64,000 bases of DNA from Hydrogenophaga pseudoflava NBRC 102511 (GTDB taxonomy: Bacteria; Pseudomonadota; Gammaproteobacteria; Burkholderiales; Burkholderiaceae_C): contig NZ_BCWQ01000014.1 in assembly GCF_001592285.1 (NCBI RefSeq), forward strand, positions 96,672 to 160,671, written 5' to 3'. The notes under the pieces were generated by a model. That model saw nothing but the letters and a program-made list of their open reading frames with translations. It did no database searches and had not been told where the DNA came from. The position numbers were made by a program, and so were the translations under genes. Shown here piece after piece: positions 43,070-52,153 of the stretch. Position 1 is the stretch's first letter, and every line of letters starts with the position of its first letter.

Positions 43070-43429
43070 ATGAACCGCTGCCTTTCCCTCGCCACACGAC
43101 GCACCGCCCTGGCCCTGGCCGGCGCCGGCCTGTGTGCGCTGACCTCCCTGGCGCAGGCACAGAACGCCCCGCGCAATTTCCCCGCCAGCGCCCTGCGCGG
43201 AACCCTGGTCGTGACCCAGCCGCCGGTCATCAGCATGGACGGCAAGGCCGCCCAGCTCTCGCCGGGCGCCCGCATCAAGGGCCCCGACAACCTGCTCGTC
43301 CTCTCCAGCGCCATCGTCGGCAAAGAGCTGCTGGTGAACTACACCGTCGAGCCCCACGGCATGGTCCACGACGTCTGGATCCTGACCGAAGCCGAAGCGG
43401 CCGAGAAGCGCAAACGCGCCGGCCAGTAA
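43070..43429 (+). CDS. Small exported hypothetical protein
   Basis: This 119-aa protein has a signal peptide with basic start and hydrophobic core ([28 protein letters not shown], cleavage about residue 31). The mature part is a single small beta-rich domain ([32 protein letters not shown], then [24 protein letters not shown]) with no cysteines and no known catalytic motif. It looks like the conserved periplasmic proteins found beside miaB in Comamonadaceae; function unknown. The Shine-Dalgarno site is weak. Confidence 0.8.
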   Translation: MNRCLSLATRRTALALAGAGLCALTSLAQAQNAPRNFPASALRGTLVVTQPPVISMDGKAAQLSPGARIKGPDNLLVLSSAIVGKELLVNYTVEPHGMVHDVWILTEAEAAEKRKRAGQ

Positions 43430-43470
43430 CCCCCAACCAACCACTGCAGGGCCCCCGTCCAGCACACGCC

Positions 43471-43543
43471 ATGGAACCGGCTTCGCCGGGCCACAGGCGT
43501 GGTCCCCCTTCCAGGGGGAAGCCGCGCCAGCGGCGCAGGGGGT
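43471..43543. repeat. Dispersed C/G-rich intergenic repeat (REP-like)
   Basis: Three short hairpins sit side by side between the small exported gene and miaB: CCGG-CTTCG-CCGG (43477-43489), CCCCCTT-CC-AGGGGG (about 43503-43518) and GCCGC-GCCA-GCGGC (about 43521-43534), ending CAGGGGGT. This arrangement resembles intergenic elements repeated many times in Comamonadaceae genomes. Only one copy is in this window, so the repeat status comes from recalled family pattern rather than from the window itself. Its last bases supply the ribosome-binding site of miaB. Confidence 0.55.
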
Positions 43544-43550
43544 GATTCCT

Positions 43551-44894
43551 ATGTCTAAAAAAGTCTTCATCAAAACCTTCGGCTGCCAGATGAACGAGTA
43601 CGACTCGGACAAGATGGCCGACGTGCTCGGCGCCGCCGAGGGCTTCGAAAAAACCCAGGACCCCGAAGAGGCGGACCTGATCCTGTTCAACACCTGCTCG
43701 GTGCGCGAGAAGGCGCAGGAGAAGGTGTTCAGCGACCTTGGCCGCGTCAAGCACCTCAAGAAGAAGGGTGTGCTGATCGGCGTGGGCGGCTGCGTGGCCA
43801 GCCAGGAGGGCGCCGAGATCATCAAGCGCGCGCCTTTCGTGGACGTGGTGTTCGGCCCGCAGACCCTGCACCGCCTGCCCGAGATGCTCAAGGCACGCGA
43901 TCGGCTGAACCAGCCGCAGGTGGACATCAGCTTCCCCGAGATCGAGAAGTTCGACCACCTGCCGCCCGCGCGCGTCGAGGGTGCCTCGGCCTTCGTTTCC
44001 ATCATGGAAGGCTGCAGCAAGTACTGCAGCTACTGCGTGGTGCCCTACACCCGCGGTGAAGAGGTCAGCCGCCCGTTCGAGGACGTGCTGGTCGAGGTGG
44101 CCGGCCTGGCCGATCAGGGCGTCAAGGAAGTGACGCTGCTGGGCCAGAACGTCAACGCCTACCGCGGCCAGATGGGCGACACGGAAGAGATCGCCGACTT
44201 CGCCATGCTGATCGAGTACGTGGCCGAGATTCCGGGTATCGAACGCATCCGCTACACCACCAGCCACCCCAACGAGTTCACCCAGCGCCTGATCGACACC
44301 TACGCCAAGGTACCGAAGCTGGTGAGCCACCTGCACCTGCCGGTGCAGCACGGCAGCGACCGCATCCTGATGGCCATGAAGCGTGGCTACACCGCCATGG
44401 AATACAAGAGCACGATCCGCAAGCTGCGCGCGATCCGGCCCGACCTGTCCATGAGCAGCGACTTCATCGTCGGCTTCCCGGGTGAGACGGAAGAAGACTT
44501 CCAGAAGATGATGAAGCTGATCACCGACGTCGGCTACGACAGCAGCTTCTCGTTCATCTTCAGCCCGCGCCCCGGCACGCCGGCGGCCAACCTGCCCGAT
44601 GACACGCCGCACGAGGTCAAGCTCAAACGCCTGCAGCACCTGCAGGCGGTGCTGGAAGAGAACGTGCGCCGCATCAGCGCCAGCCGCGAAGGCACGGTGC
44701 AGCGCATCCTGGTCGAAGGCCCGTCGCGCAAGAACGCAGCCGAACTCATGGGCCGCACCGAGTGCAACCGCATCGTCAACTTCGACGGCGGCCCGAACAG
44801 CGCCCGCCTGATCGGCCAGATGATCGACGTGAAGATCACGCAGGCGCTGCCGCACTCCCTGCGCGGTGAAGTCCTGCTGCGCGAGCCTGCCTGA
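43551..44894 (+). CDS. miaB: tRNA-2-methylthio-N6-dimethylallyladenosine synthase
   Basis: This 447-aa radical-SAM methylthiotransferase modifies i6A37 in tRNAs. The ATG at 43551 is preferred over a GTG nine bases earlier because AGGGGG lies eight bases before it. The N-terminal UPF0004 domain has [38 protein letters not shown] and GGCVASQEG with its three cluster cysteines. The radical-SAM motif is [22 protein letters not shown]-terminal TRAM domain ([32 protein letters not shown]) follows. Length is normal. It is 4 bp upstream of the glrK-like kinase gene. Confidence 0.97.
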   Translation: MSKKVFIKTFGCQMNEYDSDKMADVLGAAEGFEKTQDPEEADLILFNTCSVREKAQEKVFSDLGRVKHLKKKGVLIGVGGCVASQEGAEIIKRAPFVDVVFGPQTLHRLPEMLKARDRLNQPQVDISFPEIEKFDHLPPARVEGASAFVSIMEGCSKYCSYCVVPYTRGEEVSRPFEDVLVEVAGLADQGVKEVTLLGQNVNAYRGQMGDTEEIADFAMLIEYVAEIPGIERIRYTTSHPNEFTQRLIDTYAKVPKLVSHLHLPVQHGSDRILMAMKRGYTAMEYKSTIRKLRAIRPDLSMSSDFIVGFPGETEEDFQKMMKLITDVGYDSSFSFIFSPRPGTPAANLPDDTPHEVKLKRLQHLQAVLEENVRRISASREGTVQRILVEGPSRKNAAELMGRTECNRIVNFDGGPNSARLIGQMIDVKITQALPHSLRGEVLLREPA

Positions 44895-44898
44895 GCTC

Positions 44899-46317
44899 AT
44901 GAAGTGGCTGCGCTTCTCGTTCCCGCAGCTGCTGCTGCTGGCGTTCCTGCTCATCGGCGCCTTGCTGGGGACCAGCGCGCTGCGCGCGCTGTTCACGCTG
45001 GAAAGCCTGATGGCGCAGAGCCGCGACGGTGCGACGCAGGCCATCGAACTGAGCACCGCGGCGCAGTCGCTGTCCGAACGCAGCGTGGCCATGGAGCGTT
45101 CGGCGCGCCAGTCGCTGGTGCTGCGCGACGCGCAGCTGCGTCAGCGCTTCGAGGAGGCCGCAGGCCAGGCGCGCGACATCCTGGTGCGGCTGCAGGACAA
45201 CGAGGTCTCGCCCGACCTGGTGCGCAGCTGGCGCCAGCAGCTCGCTGACGTCACCACCCTGCTGGACGGCGAGCCCGAAACCGCGCTGGACCGCGAGCGC
45301 GAGGTGGCCCGCGCCTTCCGCGAACTGGACGGCCACAGCGCCGCCATCGCCCAGCAGGTGCAGGCCATCATCGGCGGCCGCAACGCCGCACTGCAGACGC
45401 GCTTCGAGCGCAACCGCCAGCAGCTGGCGGTGCAGGTGGGCGGCTCGATCGCGCTCGCGGTGGCGATGGCCTTCGGCTTCGGCATCTGGCTGGCGCGCCC
45501 GCTGCGCCGGCTGGAAAAGGCCATCGTTGGCCTGGGCGAGAACCGGCTGGACGTGCCGATCGAGGTGCCGGGCCCGCCCGACATCCGCAGCGTGGGCCAG
45601 CAGCTGGAGTGGCTGCGACTGCGCCTGACCGAGCTGGACGCCGACAAGGCGCGCTTCCTGCGCCACATCTCGCACGAACTCAAGACGCCGCTGGCCTCGC
45701 TGCACGAAGGCGTGGCCGTGCTCGGCGACGGCGTGGCCGGCTCGCTCAACCCCGACCAGGCCGAGGTGGTGCGCATCCTGCAGGGCAACACCCAGGCGCT
45801 GCAGCAGCAGATCGAGGCGCTGTTGCGCTTCAACGCCGCCGCCTTCGAGGCGCGCCAGCTTCGCCGCGAGTCCACCGACATGCGCGCGCTGGTGGAAAGC
45901 CAGGTCGAGGCGCAGCGCCTGCGCTGGCAGTCGCACCAGCTTGATGTGCAGGTCGAAGGACCCGCCGTGGTGCTGCCGGTCGACCGCGACAAAATGGCCT
46001 CGGCCATCGGCAACCTGCTGTCCAACGCGATCCGCTTCTCGCCCTTCGGCGGCCAGATCCGCGTGGCGCTGGCCACAACGGCCGGTCGTGTGCAGATCGA
46101 CGTGCAGGACCAGGGCCCCGGGGTGGCGCCCGACGACCGGGGCCGCATCTTCGAGCCTTTCTACCGCGGCGAGCGGCAGCCCGCCGACGCGGTCAAGGGC
46201 ACGGGCATCGGCCTGTCCATCGTGCACGAGTACATTCTGGCCCACGGCGGCCGCATCGAACTCCTGCCCGACGGCCCCGGCGCCCACTTCCGCATCGAAC
46301 TTCCCCATGCATCCTGA
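44899..46317 (+). CDS. glrK: Sensor histidine kinase, GlrK/QseE-like
   Basis: This 472-aa kinase starts at the ATG at 44899 (MKWLRFSFPQLLLLAFLLIG). There are two transmembrane helices (about 9-30 and 184-205) flanking a helical periplasmic domain. A HAMP domain follows (RPLRRLEKAIVGLGENRLDVPIEVPGPPDIRSVG). The dimerisation box is FLRHISHELKTPLASLHEG (His 259) and the ATPase has SAIGNLLSNAIRFSP, DQGPGVAPDDRGRIFEPF and GTGIGLSIVHEYI. The gene precedes a QseG-like lipoprotein and a glrR-like sigma-54 regulator, the order known from enterobacterial qseE-qseG-qseF (glrK-glrR). Its 3' end overlaps the lipoprotein gene by 11 bp. Confidence 0.9.
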   Translation: MKWLRFSFPQLLLLAFLLIGALLGTSALRALFTLESLMAQSRDGATQAIELSTAAQSLSERSVAMERSARQSLVLRDAQLRQRFEEAAGQARDILVRLQDNEVSPDLVRSWRQQLADVTTLLDGEPETALDREREVARAFRELDGHSAAIAQQVQAIIGGRNAALQTRFERNRQQLAVQVGGSIALAVAMAFGFGIWLARPLRRLEKAIVGLGENRLDVPIEVPGPPDIRSVGQQLEWLRLRLTELDADKARFLRHISHELKTPLASLHEGVAVLGDGVAGSLNPDQAEVVRILQGNTQALQQQIEALLRFNAAAFEARQLRRESTDMRALVESQVEAQRLRWQSHQLDVQVEGPAVVLPVDRDKMASAIGNLLSNAIRFSPFGGQIRVALATTAGRVQIDVQDQGPGVAPDDRGRIFEPFYRGERQPADAVKGTGIGLSIVHEYILAHGGRIELLPDGPGAHFRIELPHAS

Positions 46318-46996
46318 CCTCCGGCGACCGCGCCTGCGCCGCACCGCCACATCCCTCCGGACCTTGCCGGTGCTCTGCCTGGCGCTGGTGCTCGCCGCCT
46401 GCGCCACCCCGCCCGGGGCACCGGTCGACCTGCTCCCGCCACCGCCGTTGGCCGGCACCCCGGGGCCCGACCAGAGTCCGCAAGTGCTCATCCCGCCACC
46501 GCCGCCGCCCGAGCCGCCGGCCACCGCCCGCGGCACCGCGCCTGCCACGCCCGCCACACCGCCGGTCGCCACCTCGCCGCTCGCGGCGGCCCTGCTCTAC
46601 GCCGACCGCCTGCGCACCATGGGCCCCGGCGAACTGGCGGCCGAACAGGCCCAGATCGGGGAACCCGGCGCCTCGGCCGAACGGCAGATGCATCTGGCCC
46701 TGGTGCTGTCGCAGACCCATGTGCCCGTCGACACCGCACGCGCGCTCGGCCTGCTGCAACGCGTCGCGGCCAGCAACGCGCCCGAGGCCATCGAGCTGCG
46801 CCCGCTGGCGCGGTTGCTGGCCGGGCGGCTGCACGAGGCGCGGCGGCTGGAAGACCAGGCCGACCGGCTGGCGCAGCAGCTGCGCGAATCGCAGCGTCGC
46901 ATCGACGTGCTCAACGACCGGCTCGAAGCCATGCGCGCCATCGAGCGCAGCCTGACCCCGCGCGCGCCCGCGCCCGGTGCACGCCCTTTGCCATGA
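46307..46996 (+). CDS. QseG-like lipoprotein in the glrK-glrR operon
   Basis: This 229-aa protein is read from the ATG at 46307 (MHPDLRRPRLRRTATSLRTL). Its signal ends in a lipobox, LVLAACATPPG (Cys about 31). A Pro-rich linker follows (about 35-90, with runs of PPPPP), then a helical domain with coiled-coil character (RLHEARRLEDQADRLAQQLRESQRRIDVLNDRLEAMRAIER, about 170-215). In enterobacteria the corresponding QseG is an outer-membrane lipoprotein that tunes the QseE/GlrK kinase. Homology here is by position, lipobox and coiled coil, since sequence is weakly conserved. It overlaps glrK by 11 bp and glrR by 4 bp. Confidence 0.72.
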   Translation: MHPDLRRPRLRRTATSLRTLPVLCLALVLAACATPPGAPVDLLPPPPLAGTPGPDQSPQVLIPPPPPPEPPATARGTAPATPATPPVATSPLAAALLYADRLRTMGPGELAAEQAQIGEPGASAERQMHLALVLSQTHVPVDTARALGLLQRVAASNAPEAIELRPLARLLAGRLHEARRLEDQADRLAQQLRESQRRIDVLNDRLEAMRAIERSLTPRAPAPGARPLP

Positions 46997-48390
46997 CCAC
47001 CAGCCCGGCCCGCGCCCGCCTGCTGGTCGTCGACGACGATGCCGACATGCTGCGGCTGCTGTCCATGCGGCTGGGCGCGGCGGGCTACCAGGTCACCGCC
47101 GTTGGCTCGGCCGAGGCGGCGCTCAGCCAGCTCGACATCGACCGCCCCCAGCTCGTGCTGTCCGACGTGCGCCTGCCGGGCAAGGACGGGCTGGCGCTGT
47201 TCGACGAGATCCGCAACCGCCACCCCTCGCTGCCGGTGATCCTGCTGACCGCCCACGGCACCATCCCCGACGCGGTGGAGGCCACGCGGCGCGGCGTGTT
47301 CACCTATCTGACCAAGCCCTACGAGGCCAAGGAGCTGCTGGAGCGCATCGCGCAGGCCCTGGCCCTGAGCGCGCCCACGCTGCCCGCCAGCCAGGCCGAT
47401 GAAACCTGGCGCGCCGAGATCGTCAGCCGCTCCAGCCGCATGGCCGACCTGCTGGCCGAAGCCCGCCTGGTCGCGCAGGGCGATGCCAGCGTGCTGCTGC
47501 GCGGCGACAGCGGCACCGGCAAGGAGCTGATGGCGCGCGCCATCCACCGCGCCAGCCGGCGCGCGCGCAAGCCCTTCGTGGCGGTGAACTGCGGCGCGAT
47601 TCCCGAGGCCCTGCTCGAATCCGAACTGTTCGGCCACATGAAGGGCGCCTTCACCGACGCCCACGCCAACCACAAAGGCCTGTTCCAGGCCGCCGACGGC
47701 GGCACCCTGCTGCTCGACGAGATCGGTGACATGCCCCCGGCGCTGCAGGTCAAGCTGCTGCGCGTGCTGCAGGAGAAGGCGGTGCGTCCGCTCGGCTCCA
47801 GCCAGTCGATCCCGGTGGACGTGCGCATCATCTCGGCCACCCACCGCGACCTGGAAACGGCGATGGCCCAGGGCCAGTTCCGCGAGGACCTCTACTACCG
47901 CCTCAACGTCGTGACGCTGCACCTGCCCACCCTGGCCGAGCGGCGTGAGGACATCCCGCTGCTGGCCAACCACTTCCTGGCGCAGCTGGCCGCGAAGTAC
48001 GGCAAGCGCAGCTCGGGCTTTGCGCCAGAAGCCCTCAAGGCGCTGACCATGGCCAGCTGGCCGGGCAATGTGCGCCAGCTCTACAACGTGGTCGAACAGG
48101 TCTGCGCGCTCTCCACCACGCCGCTGGTCTCGCTGGCCCTGGTGCAGCGCGCGCTGCGCACGCCCTCGGTGGAGGTGCTGAGCTTCGCCGAGGCGCGCCA
48201 GCGCTTCGAGCGCGAGTACCTGGTGGGCCTGCTGAAGATGACCGACGGCAACGTGGCCGACGCGGCCCGGCTGGCGCAGCGCAACCGCACCGAGTTCTAC
48301 CGCCTGCTGCAGAAGCACGCCCTGACCCCCGGGCTGTTCAAGAGCGACGCGGACGGCGGCGACGGCACAGACCCTGTCGCTGCTTTGTGA
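46993..48390 (+). CDS. glrR: Sigma-54-type response regulator GlrR/QseF-like, with GAFTDA loop
   Basis: This 465-aa regulator has a receiver (VVDDDADML; phospho-acceptor D58 in [12 protein letters not shown]), a AAA+ domain with Walker [16 protein letters not shown], Walker [14 protein letters not shown] and R-finger region [12 protein letters not shown], and a C-terminal Fis-type helix-turn-helix ([22 protein letters not shown]). The sigma-54-contact loop reads GAFTDA (residues 218-223) instead of GAFTGA; the Asp codon GAC is at 47656-47658. Context is glrK, QseG-like and then mdoGH. In E. coli GlrR activates glmY with sigma-54. The substitution may alter sigma-54 engagement or its regulation. 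Confidence 0.92.
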   Translation: MTTSPARARLLVVDDDADMLRLLSMRLGAAGYQVTAVGSAEAALSQLDIDRPQLVLSDVRLPGKDGLALFDEIRNRHPSLPVILLTAHGTIPDAVEATRRGVFTYLTKPYEAKELLERIAQALALSAPTLPASQADETWRAEIVSRSSRMADLLAEARLVAQGDASVLLRGDSGTGKELMARAIHRASRRARKPFVAVNCGAIPEALLESELFGHMKGAFTDAHANHKGLFQAADGGTLLLDEIGDMPPALQVKLLRVLQEKAVRPLGSSQSIPVDVRIISATHRDLETAMAQGQFREDLYYRLNVVTLHLPTLAERREDIPLLANHFLAQLAAKYGKRSSGFAPEALKALTMASWPGNVRQLYNVVEQVCALSTTPLVSLALVQRALRTPSVEVLSFAEARQRFEREYLVGLLKMTDGNVADAARLAQRNRTEFYRLLQKHALTPGLFKSDADGGDGTDPVAAL

Positions 48391-48396
48391 CAAGCC

Positions 48397-48425
48397 AAAA
48401 CCGTTGATTCACAACGGTTTTTTTT
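48397..48425 (+). terminator. Terminator of the glrK-glrR operon
   Basis: AAAACCGTTG (48397-48406) and CAACGGTTTT (48412-48421) form a perfect 10-bp stem with a 5-base loop, followed by T's to 48425. It lies 7 bases after the glrR stop. A second, weaker inverted repeat (AAAAGGG and CCCCTTTT, about 48459-48483) follows. Confidence 0.88.
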
Positions 48426-48579
48426 CTCCCCTGGCTGGCACTGTCGCCGAACAGCGACAAAAAGGGCCTGTGCGCGCCCCTTTTCCCGGCCAAAACCGGT
48501 GGTTTTTCCTGCCCTTCATCACAAGCCGTTGATTCGATTGGAAATTTTCGACCTGGCATAGGGTTTGCCCTTAAAGGGC

Positions 48580-50148
48580 ATGCCTTGGTCCACCACTTCC
48601 CGTCATTCTTCTTCGCGCGCGCTCCGGCGAGGCCTGGGCGCGCTGCTGTTTGCATGCCTGGCCGCGGGCTGGAGCGCGGTTCAGGCGATGGACTGGAACG
48701 CCCTGGGCGAACTCGCCCGCCAGCGCGCCCAGACGCCGTTTCAACCGGTTGGCGACAAGCTGCCCGAGGACCTGGCCGCGCTCGACTACGACCAGATGCG
48801 GGACATCCGCTTCCGCACCGAGCGCTCGCTCTGGCGCGACCAGTCGCTGCCGTTCGAGGCCCAGTTCTTCCACCTCGGCCTCTACCAGAAGCGGGCGGTG
48901 CGCCTGCACGAGCTCGCGCCCGAGGGCGTGACCGACCTGCCCTACCGCAGCGCGGACTACAACATGGGCCGCAACACCGTCGACCCGACGGCCTGGGGCG
49001 ACCTCGGGCACGCGGGCTTCCGCCTGCACTACCCACTGAACAACCCGGCCTACAAGGACGAACTGGTGGTGTTCCTGGGCGCCAGCTACTTCCGCGCGCT
49101 CGGCGCCGGCCAGCAGTACGGCCTGTCGGCGCGCGGCCTGGCCATCGACACCGTGGGCGGCCAGGGTGAGGAGTTCCCGCGCTTCACCGACTTCTGGCTG
49201 CAACGCCCGGCGCCCGGCGCCACCGAGGTCACCGTGCTGGCCCTGCTCGATTCCCCGCGCGCCAGCGGTGCCTACCGCTTCGTGATCCGTCCCGGCGCCA
49301 GCACCACCATGACCGTCACGTCCCGGCTGTTCCTGCGCGTGGGCGCCGGCCCCGTGAACACCCTGGGCCTGGCGCCGCTGACCAGCATGTTCCTGCACGG
49401 CGAGAACCAGCCCAACGACAACGATTTCCGCCCCGAGGTGCACGACTCCGACGGCCTGATGATGCACACCGGCGACGGCGAGTGGCTGTGGCGCCCGCTG
49501 CAGAACCCCGCCCAGATCTCGGTCAGCAGCTTCACCATGCGCCAGCCGCGCGGCTTCGGCCTGATGCAGCGCGACCGGCGCTTCGCCAGCTACGAGGACA
49601 TCGAGGCCCGCTATGAGCGCCGGCCCAGCGCCTGGGTGCGCCCGCTGGGCGACTGGGGCGCAGGCCGGGTCGAGCTGGTGCAGCTGCGCACACCCGACGA
49701 GACCCACGACAACATCGTCGCCTACTGGGTGCCGGCCACGCTGCCGGCGCCCGGCCAGCCGCTGGACTTCGCCTACGAGCTGTCCTGGCAGGGCGAGGCC
49801 CAGCAGACCCCGCCGGGGGCCTGGGTGGTGCAGTCGCGCCGCGGCTACGGCTACACCAAGCTGAGCGCCAGCGAACAGCAGCGCCAGCCCCAGTTCGTGC
49901 TCGACTTCGCCGGCCCGGCGCTGGAAGCCCTGCCGGCCGATGCCGCCGTGCGCGCCGTCGCCAGCGCCGACGCCAACGGCCGCATCGTCGAAGCCCTGGC
50001 CTACCCCAACCCGACCCAGCGCGGCTGGCGCGTCACCCTGCGCGTCGAGCGGCTCGACCCGGCCCGTCCGGTCGAGCTGCGCGTCTTCCTCCAACACCAG
50101 AACGACACCCTGAGCGAAACATGGACACACGCCGTCTTGCCCGAGTGA
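48580..50148 (+). CDS. mdoG: Glucans biosynthesis protein MdoG/OpgG
   Basis: This 522-aa periplasmic protein is required to build osmoregulated periplasmic glucans. From the ATG at 48580 it has a signal peptide (RRGLGALLFACLAAGWSAVQA). OpgG landmarks are the N-terminal beta-sandwich (YDQMRDIRFRTERSLWRDQSLPFEAQFFHLG), LVVFLGASYFRALGAGQQYGLSARGLAIDT, LTSMFLHGENQPNDNDFRPEVHDSDGL and the C-terminal Ig-like domain starting at about 420. An alternative TTG start 15 bases earlier exists. The translation start lies in a perfect palindrome (48566-48580). It overlaps mdoH by 28 bp. Confidence 0.95.
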   Translation: MPWSTTSRHSSSRALRRGLGALLFACLAAGWSAVQAMDWNALGELARQRAQTPFQPVGDKLPEDLAALDYDQMRDIRFRTERSLWRDQSLPFEAQFFHLGLYQKRAVRLHELAPEGVTDLPYRSADYNMGRNTVDPTAWGDLGHAGFRLHYPLNNPAYKDELVVFLGASYFRALGAGQQYGLSARGLAIDTVGGQGEEFPRFTDFWLQRPAPGATEVTVLALLDSPRASGAYRFVIRPGASTTMTVTSRLFLRVGAGPVNTLGLAPLTSMFLHGENQPNDNDFRPEVHDSDGLMMHTGDGEWLWRPLQNPAQISVSSFTMRQPRGFGLMQRDRRFASYEDIEARYERRPSAWVRPLGDWGAGRVELVQLRTPDETHDNIVAYWVPATLPAPGQPLDFAYELSWQGEAQQTPPGAWVVQSRRGYGYTKLSASEQQRQPQFVLDFAGPALEALPADAAVRAVASADANGRIVEALAYPNPTQRGWRVTLRVERLDPARPVELRVFLQHQNDTLSETWTHAVLPE

Positions 50149-52103
50149 GCGCGCCCCTGCACGCCCGCAGCCTGTTGCGCGAAGAGCGCCACCCCAACGC
50201 GGTGACCGCGCCACCGCTCAACCGCGGCTCCATGGCGCCGCGCCCCTGGCGCGGTTTCTGGAACGGCCTGGGTTCCGGCGTGCTGGCCACGGCCAGCCGC
50301 CTGCTGCCGCCCCGCGAGCCCCGCAGCGTCGTGCCCATGGCCGCATGGCAGCGCGCGGCCGAGCGCCGCCGCCTGGCCTTCCTGCTGCTCACCGTGGTGA
50401 GCACGGTGCTGGCCGCGGTGCTGTTCAGCGCCGCACACCCCTCCGGCAGCTCGCCCTGGCTGCAGAGCCTGTACACCGTGCTGTTCGTCGTGCTCTCCGT
50501 CTGGGTGGTGACCGGTTTCGTCACCGCGCTGATGGGCGCCTGGGTGATGCTGTTCGGCGACCGGCACTCGATCTCGGCGGCCTCGGTGCGCGACCACGCC
50601 ATGAACCCCGAGGCGCGCACCGCCATCATCATGCCGATCTGCAACGAGGACGTGGCCACCGTGTTCGCCGGCTTGCGCGCCACCTGCGAGTCGCTGGCGT
50701 CCACCGGCCATGCGCGCCAGTTCGACGTCTTCGTGCTGTCCGACAGCAACGACGCCACGACCATCGCCGCAGAGCGCGAGGCCTGGGAGCAGCTGCGCGC
50801 CGCCCTGGTGTCGCAGCCCGGCCAGCCGGCCGTGGAGGTCTACTACCGTCTGCGCAAACGCCGCACCCACCGCAAGGCGGGCAACGTGGCCGACTTCTGC
50901 CGCCGCTGGGGCAAGGACTACCGCTACATGGTGGTGCTGGACGCCGACAGCGTGATGAGCGGCAGCTGCCTGGCCTCGCTGGTCAAGCTGATGGAAGCCC
51001 ATCCCGACGCCGGCATCATCCAGACCGCCACCCAGGCCATCGGCCACCAGACGCTGCACGCCCGCGCCCAGCAGTTCGCCAGCCGCGTGACTGGCCGCCT
51101 GTTCACCCTGGGCATGCAGTTCTGGCAGCTCGGCGAGTCGCACTACTGGGGCCACAACGCCATCATCCGCATCGAGCCCTTCATGGAGCACTGCGCGCTG
51201 GCGCCCATCAAGGGCACGGGCGGCATGTCCGGCGGCATCATGAGCCACGACTTCGTCGAGGCCGCCCTGATGCGCCGCGCCGGCTACCACGTCTGGCTGG
51301 TCTCCGACCTCACCGGCAGCTACGAGCAGCAGCCGCCCGACCTGCTGTCCGAACTGCAGCGCGACCGCCGCTGGTGCCAGGGCAACCTGCAGAACGCGCG
51401 CCTGATCGCCGAGCCCGGCCTGCACCGCGTGCACCGCGCCATGTTCGCCATCGGCACCATGTCCTACCTCTCGGCCCCGATGTGGCTGGCCTTCCTGCTG
51501 CTGGGCATGGCCATGCTGGTCTCCGGCCCCAGCCTGCCCGACGCCTGGCAGGCCCTCCCCGGCAAGGCCGGCGGCCTCTGGGCCTGGACGCTGTGCCTGC
51601 TGTTCCTGCCGCGCGTGCTGGGTGTGCTGGCGGTGCTGCTCAAGGGCGAGCAGCGCAGCTATGGCGGCACCGGCCTTCTGCTCGGCAGCGCCGTGCTGGA
51701 AAGCGTGATGGCCGTGCTGCTGGCCCCCATCCGCATGGTGGGCCACTCCATCTTTGTGGTGGTCGCCATCACCGGCATCAAGCTGGAGTGGAAGTCGCCC
51801 CCCCGGGAAGCCGTGGGCGTGGCCTGGGGCGATGCGCTGGCGCGTCTGGCACCGGTGTCGCTGGCCGTCGCCTCGCTGCTGGCGCTGGCCAGCCTGATCA
51901 ACCCCGACGCCCTGCCCTGGCTGCTGCCGGTGGCCCTGCCGCTGCTGCTGTCGGTGCCCGTCACGGTGCTGACCGGCCACGTGGGACTGGGCACCTGGGT
52001 GCGCAACCGCGGCGCGCTGCTGATCCCCGAAGAGTCGTGGTCACCCGCCGTGCTGCGCCGCGCCTGGCGCCACGCCAGCCGCCTGGCGCTGAAGGCCGCG
52101 TAA
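50121..52103 (+). CDS. mdoH: Glucans biosynthesis glucosyltransferase MdoH/OpgH
   Basis: This 660-aa inner-membrane family-2 glycosyltransferase polymerises the beta-1,2-glucan backbone from UDP-glucose with MdoG. Two N-terminal helices (about 90-110 and 120-145) precede the GT domain: TAIIMPICNEDVATVFAGL, VFVLSDSNDATT, RKAGNVADFCRRWG, YMVVLDADSVMSG and the priming Q/RxxRW motif RDRRWCQGNLQNARLI. Six further transmembrane helices follow (about 450-620). It is shorter at the N-terminus than E. coli MdoH (847 aa), common in betaproteobacteria. It starts within the mdoG end (28-bp overlap), implying coupled translation. Confidence 0.95.
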   Translation: MDTRRLARVSAPLHARSLLREERHPNAVTAPPLNRGSMAPRPWRGFWNGLGSGVLATASRLLPPREPRSVVPMAAWQRAAERRRLAFLLLTVVSTVLAAVLFSAAHPSGSSPWLQSLYTVLFVVLSVWVVTGFVTALMGAWVMLFGDRHSISAASVRDHAMNPEARTAIIMPICNEDVATVFAGLRATCESLASTGHARQFDVFVLSDSNDATTIAAEREAWEQLRAALVSQPGQPAVEVYYRLRKRRTHRKAGNVADFCRRWGKDYRYMVVLDADSVMSGSCLASLVKLMEAHPDAGIIQTATQAIGHQTLHARAQQFASRVTGRLFTLGMQFWQLGESHYWGHNAIIRIEPFMEHCALAPIKGTGGMSGGIMSHDFVEAALMRRAGYHVWLVSDLTGSYEQQPPDLLSELQRDRRWCQGNLQNARLIAEPGLHRVHRAMFAIGTMSYLSAPMWLAFLLLGMAMLVSGPSLPDAWQALPGKAGGLWAWTLCLLFLPRVLGVLAVLLKGEQRSYGGTGLLLGSAVLESVMAVLLAPIRMVGHSIFVVVAITGIKLEWKSPPREAVGVAWGDALARLAPVSLAVASLLALASLINPDALPWLLPVALPLLLSVPVTVLTGHVGLGTWVRNRGALLIPEESWSPAVLRRAWRHASRLALKAA

Positions 52104-52126
52104 ACCACACGCCTGCGAGTACCGCG

Positions 52127-52153
52127 AAGCCGCCCCACCCGGGCGGCTTTTTT
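52127..52153 (+). terminator. Terminator of mdoGH
   Basis: AAGCCGCCC (52127-52135) and GGGCGGCTT (52141-52149) form a 9-bp stem with loop CACCC and a following T-run to 52153. It ends at the stop of the convergent membrane-protein gene. The minus-strand reading lacks a T-run, so it mainly serves mdoGH. Confidence 0.85.
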
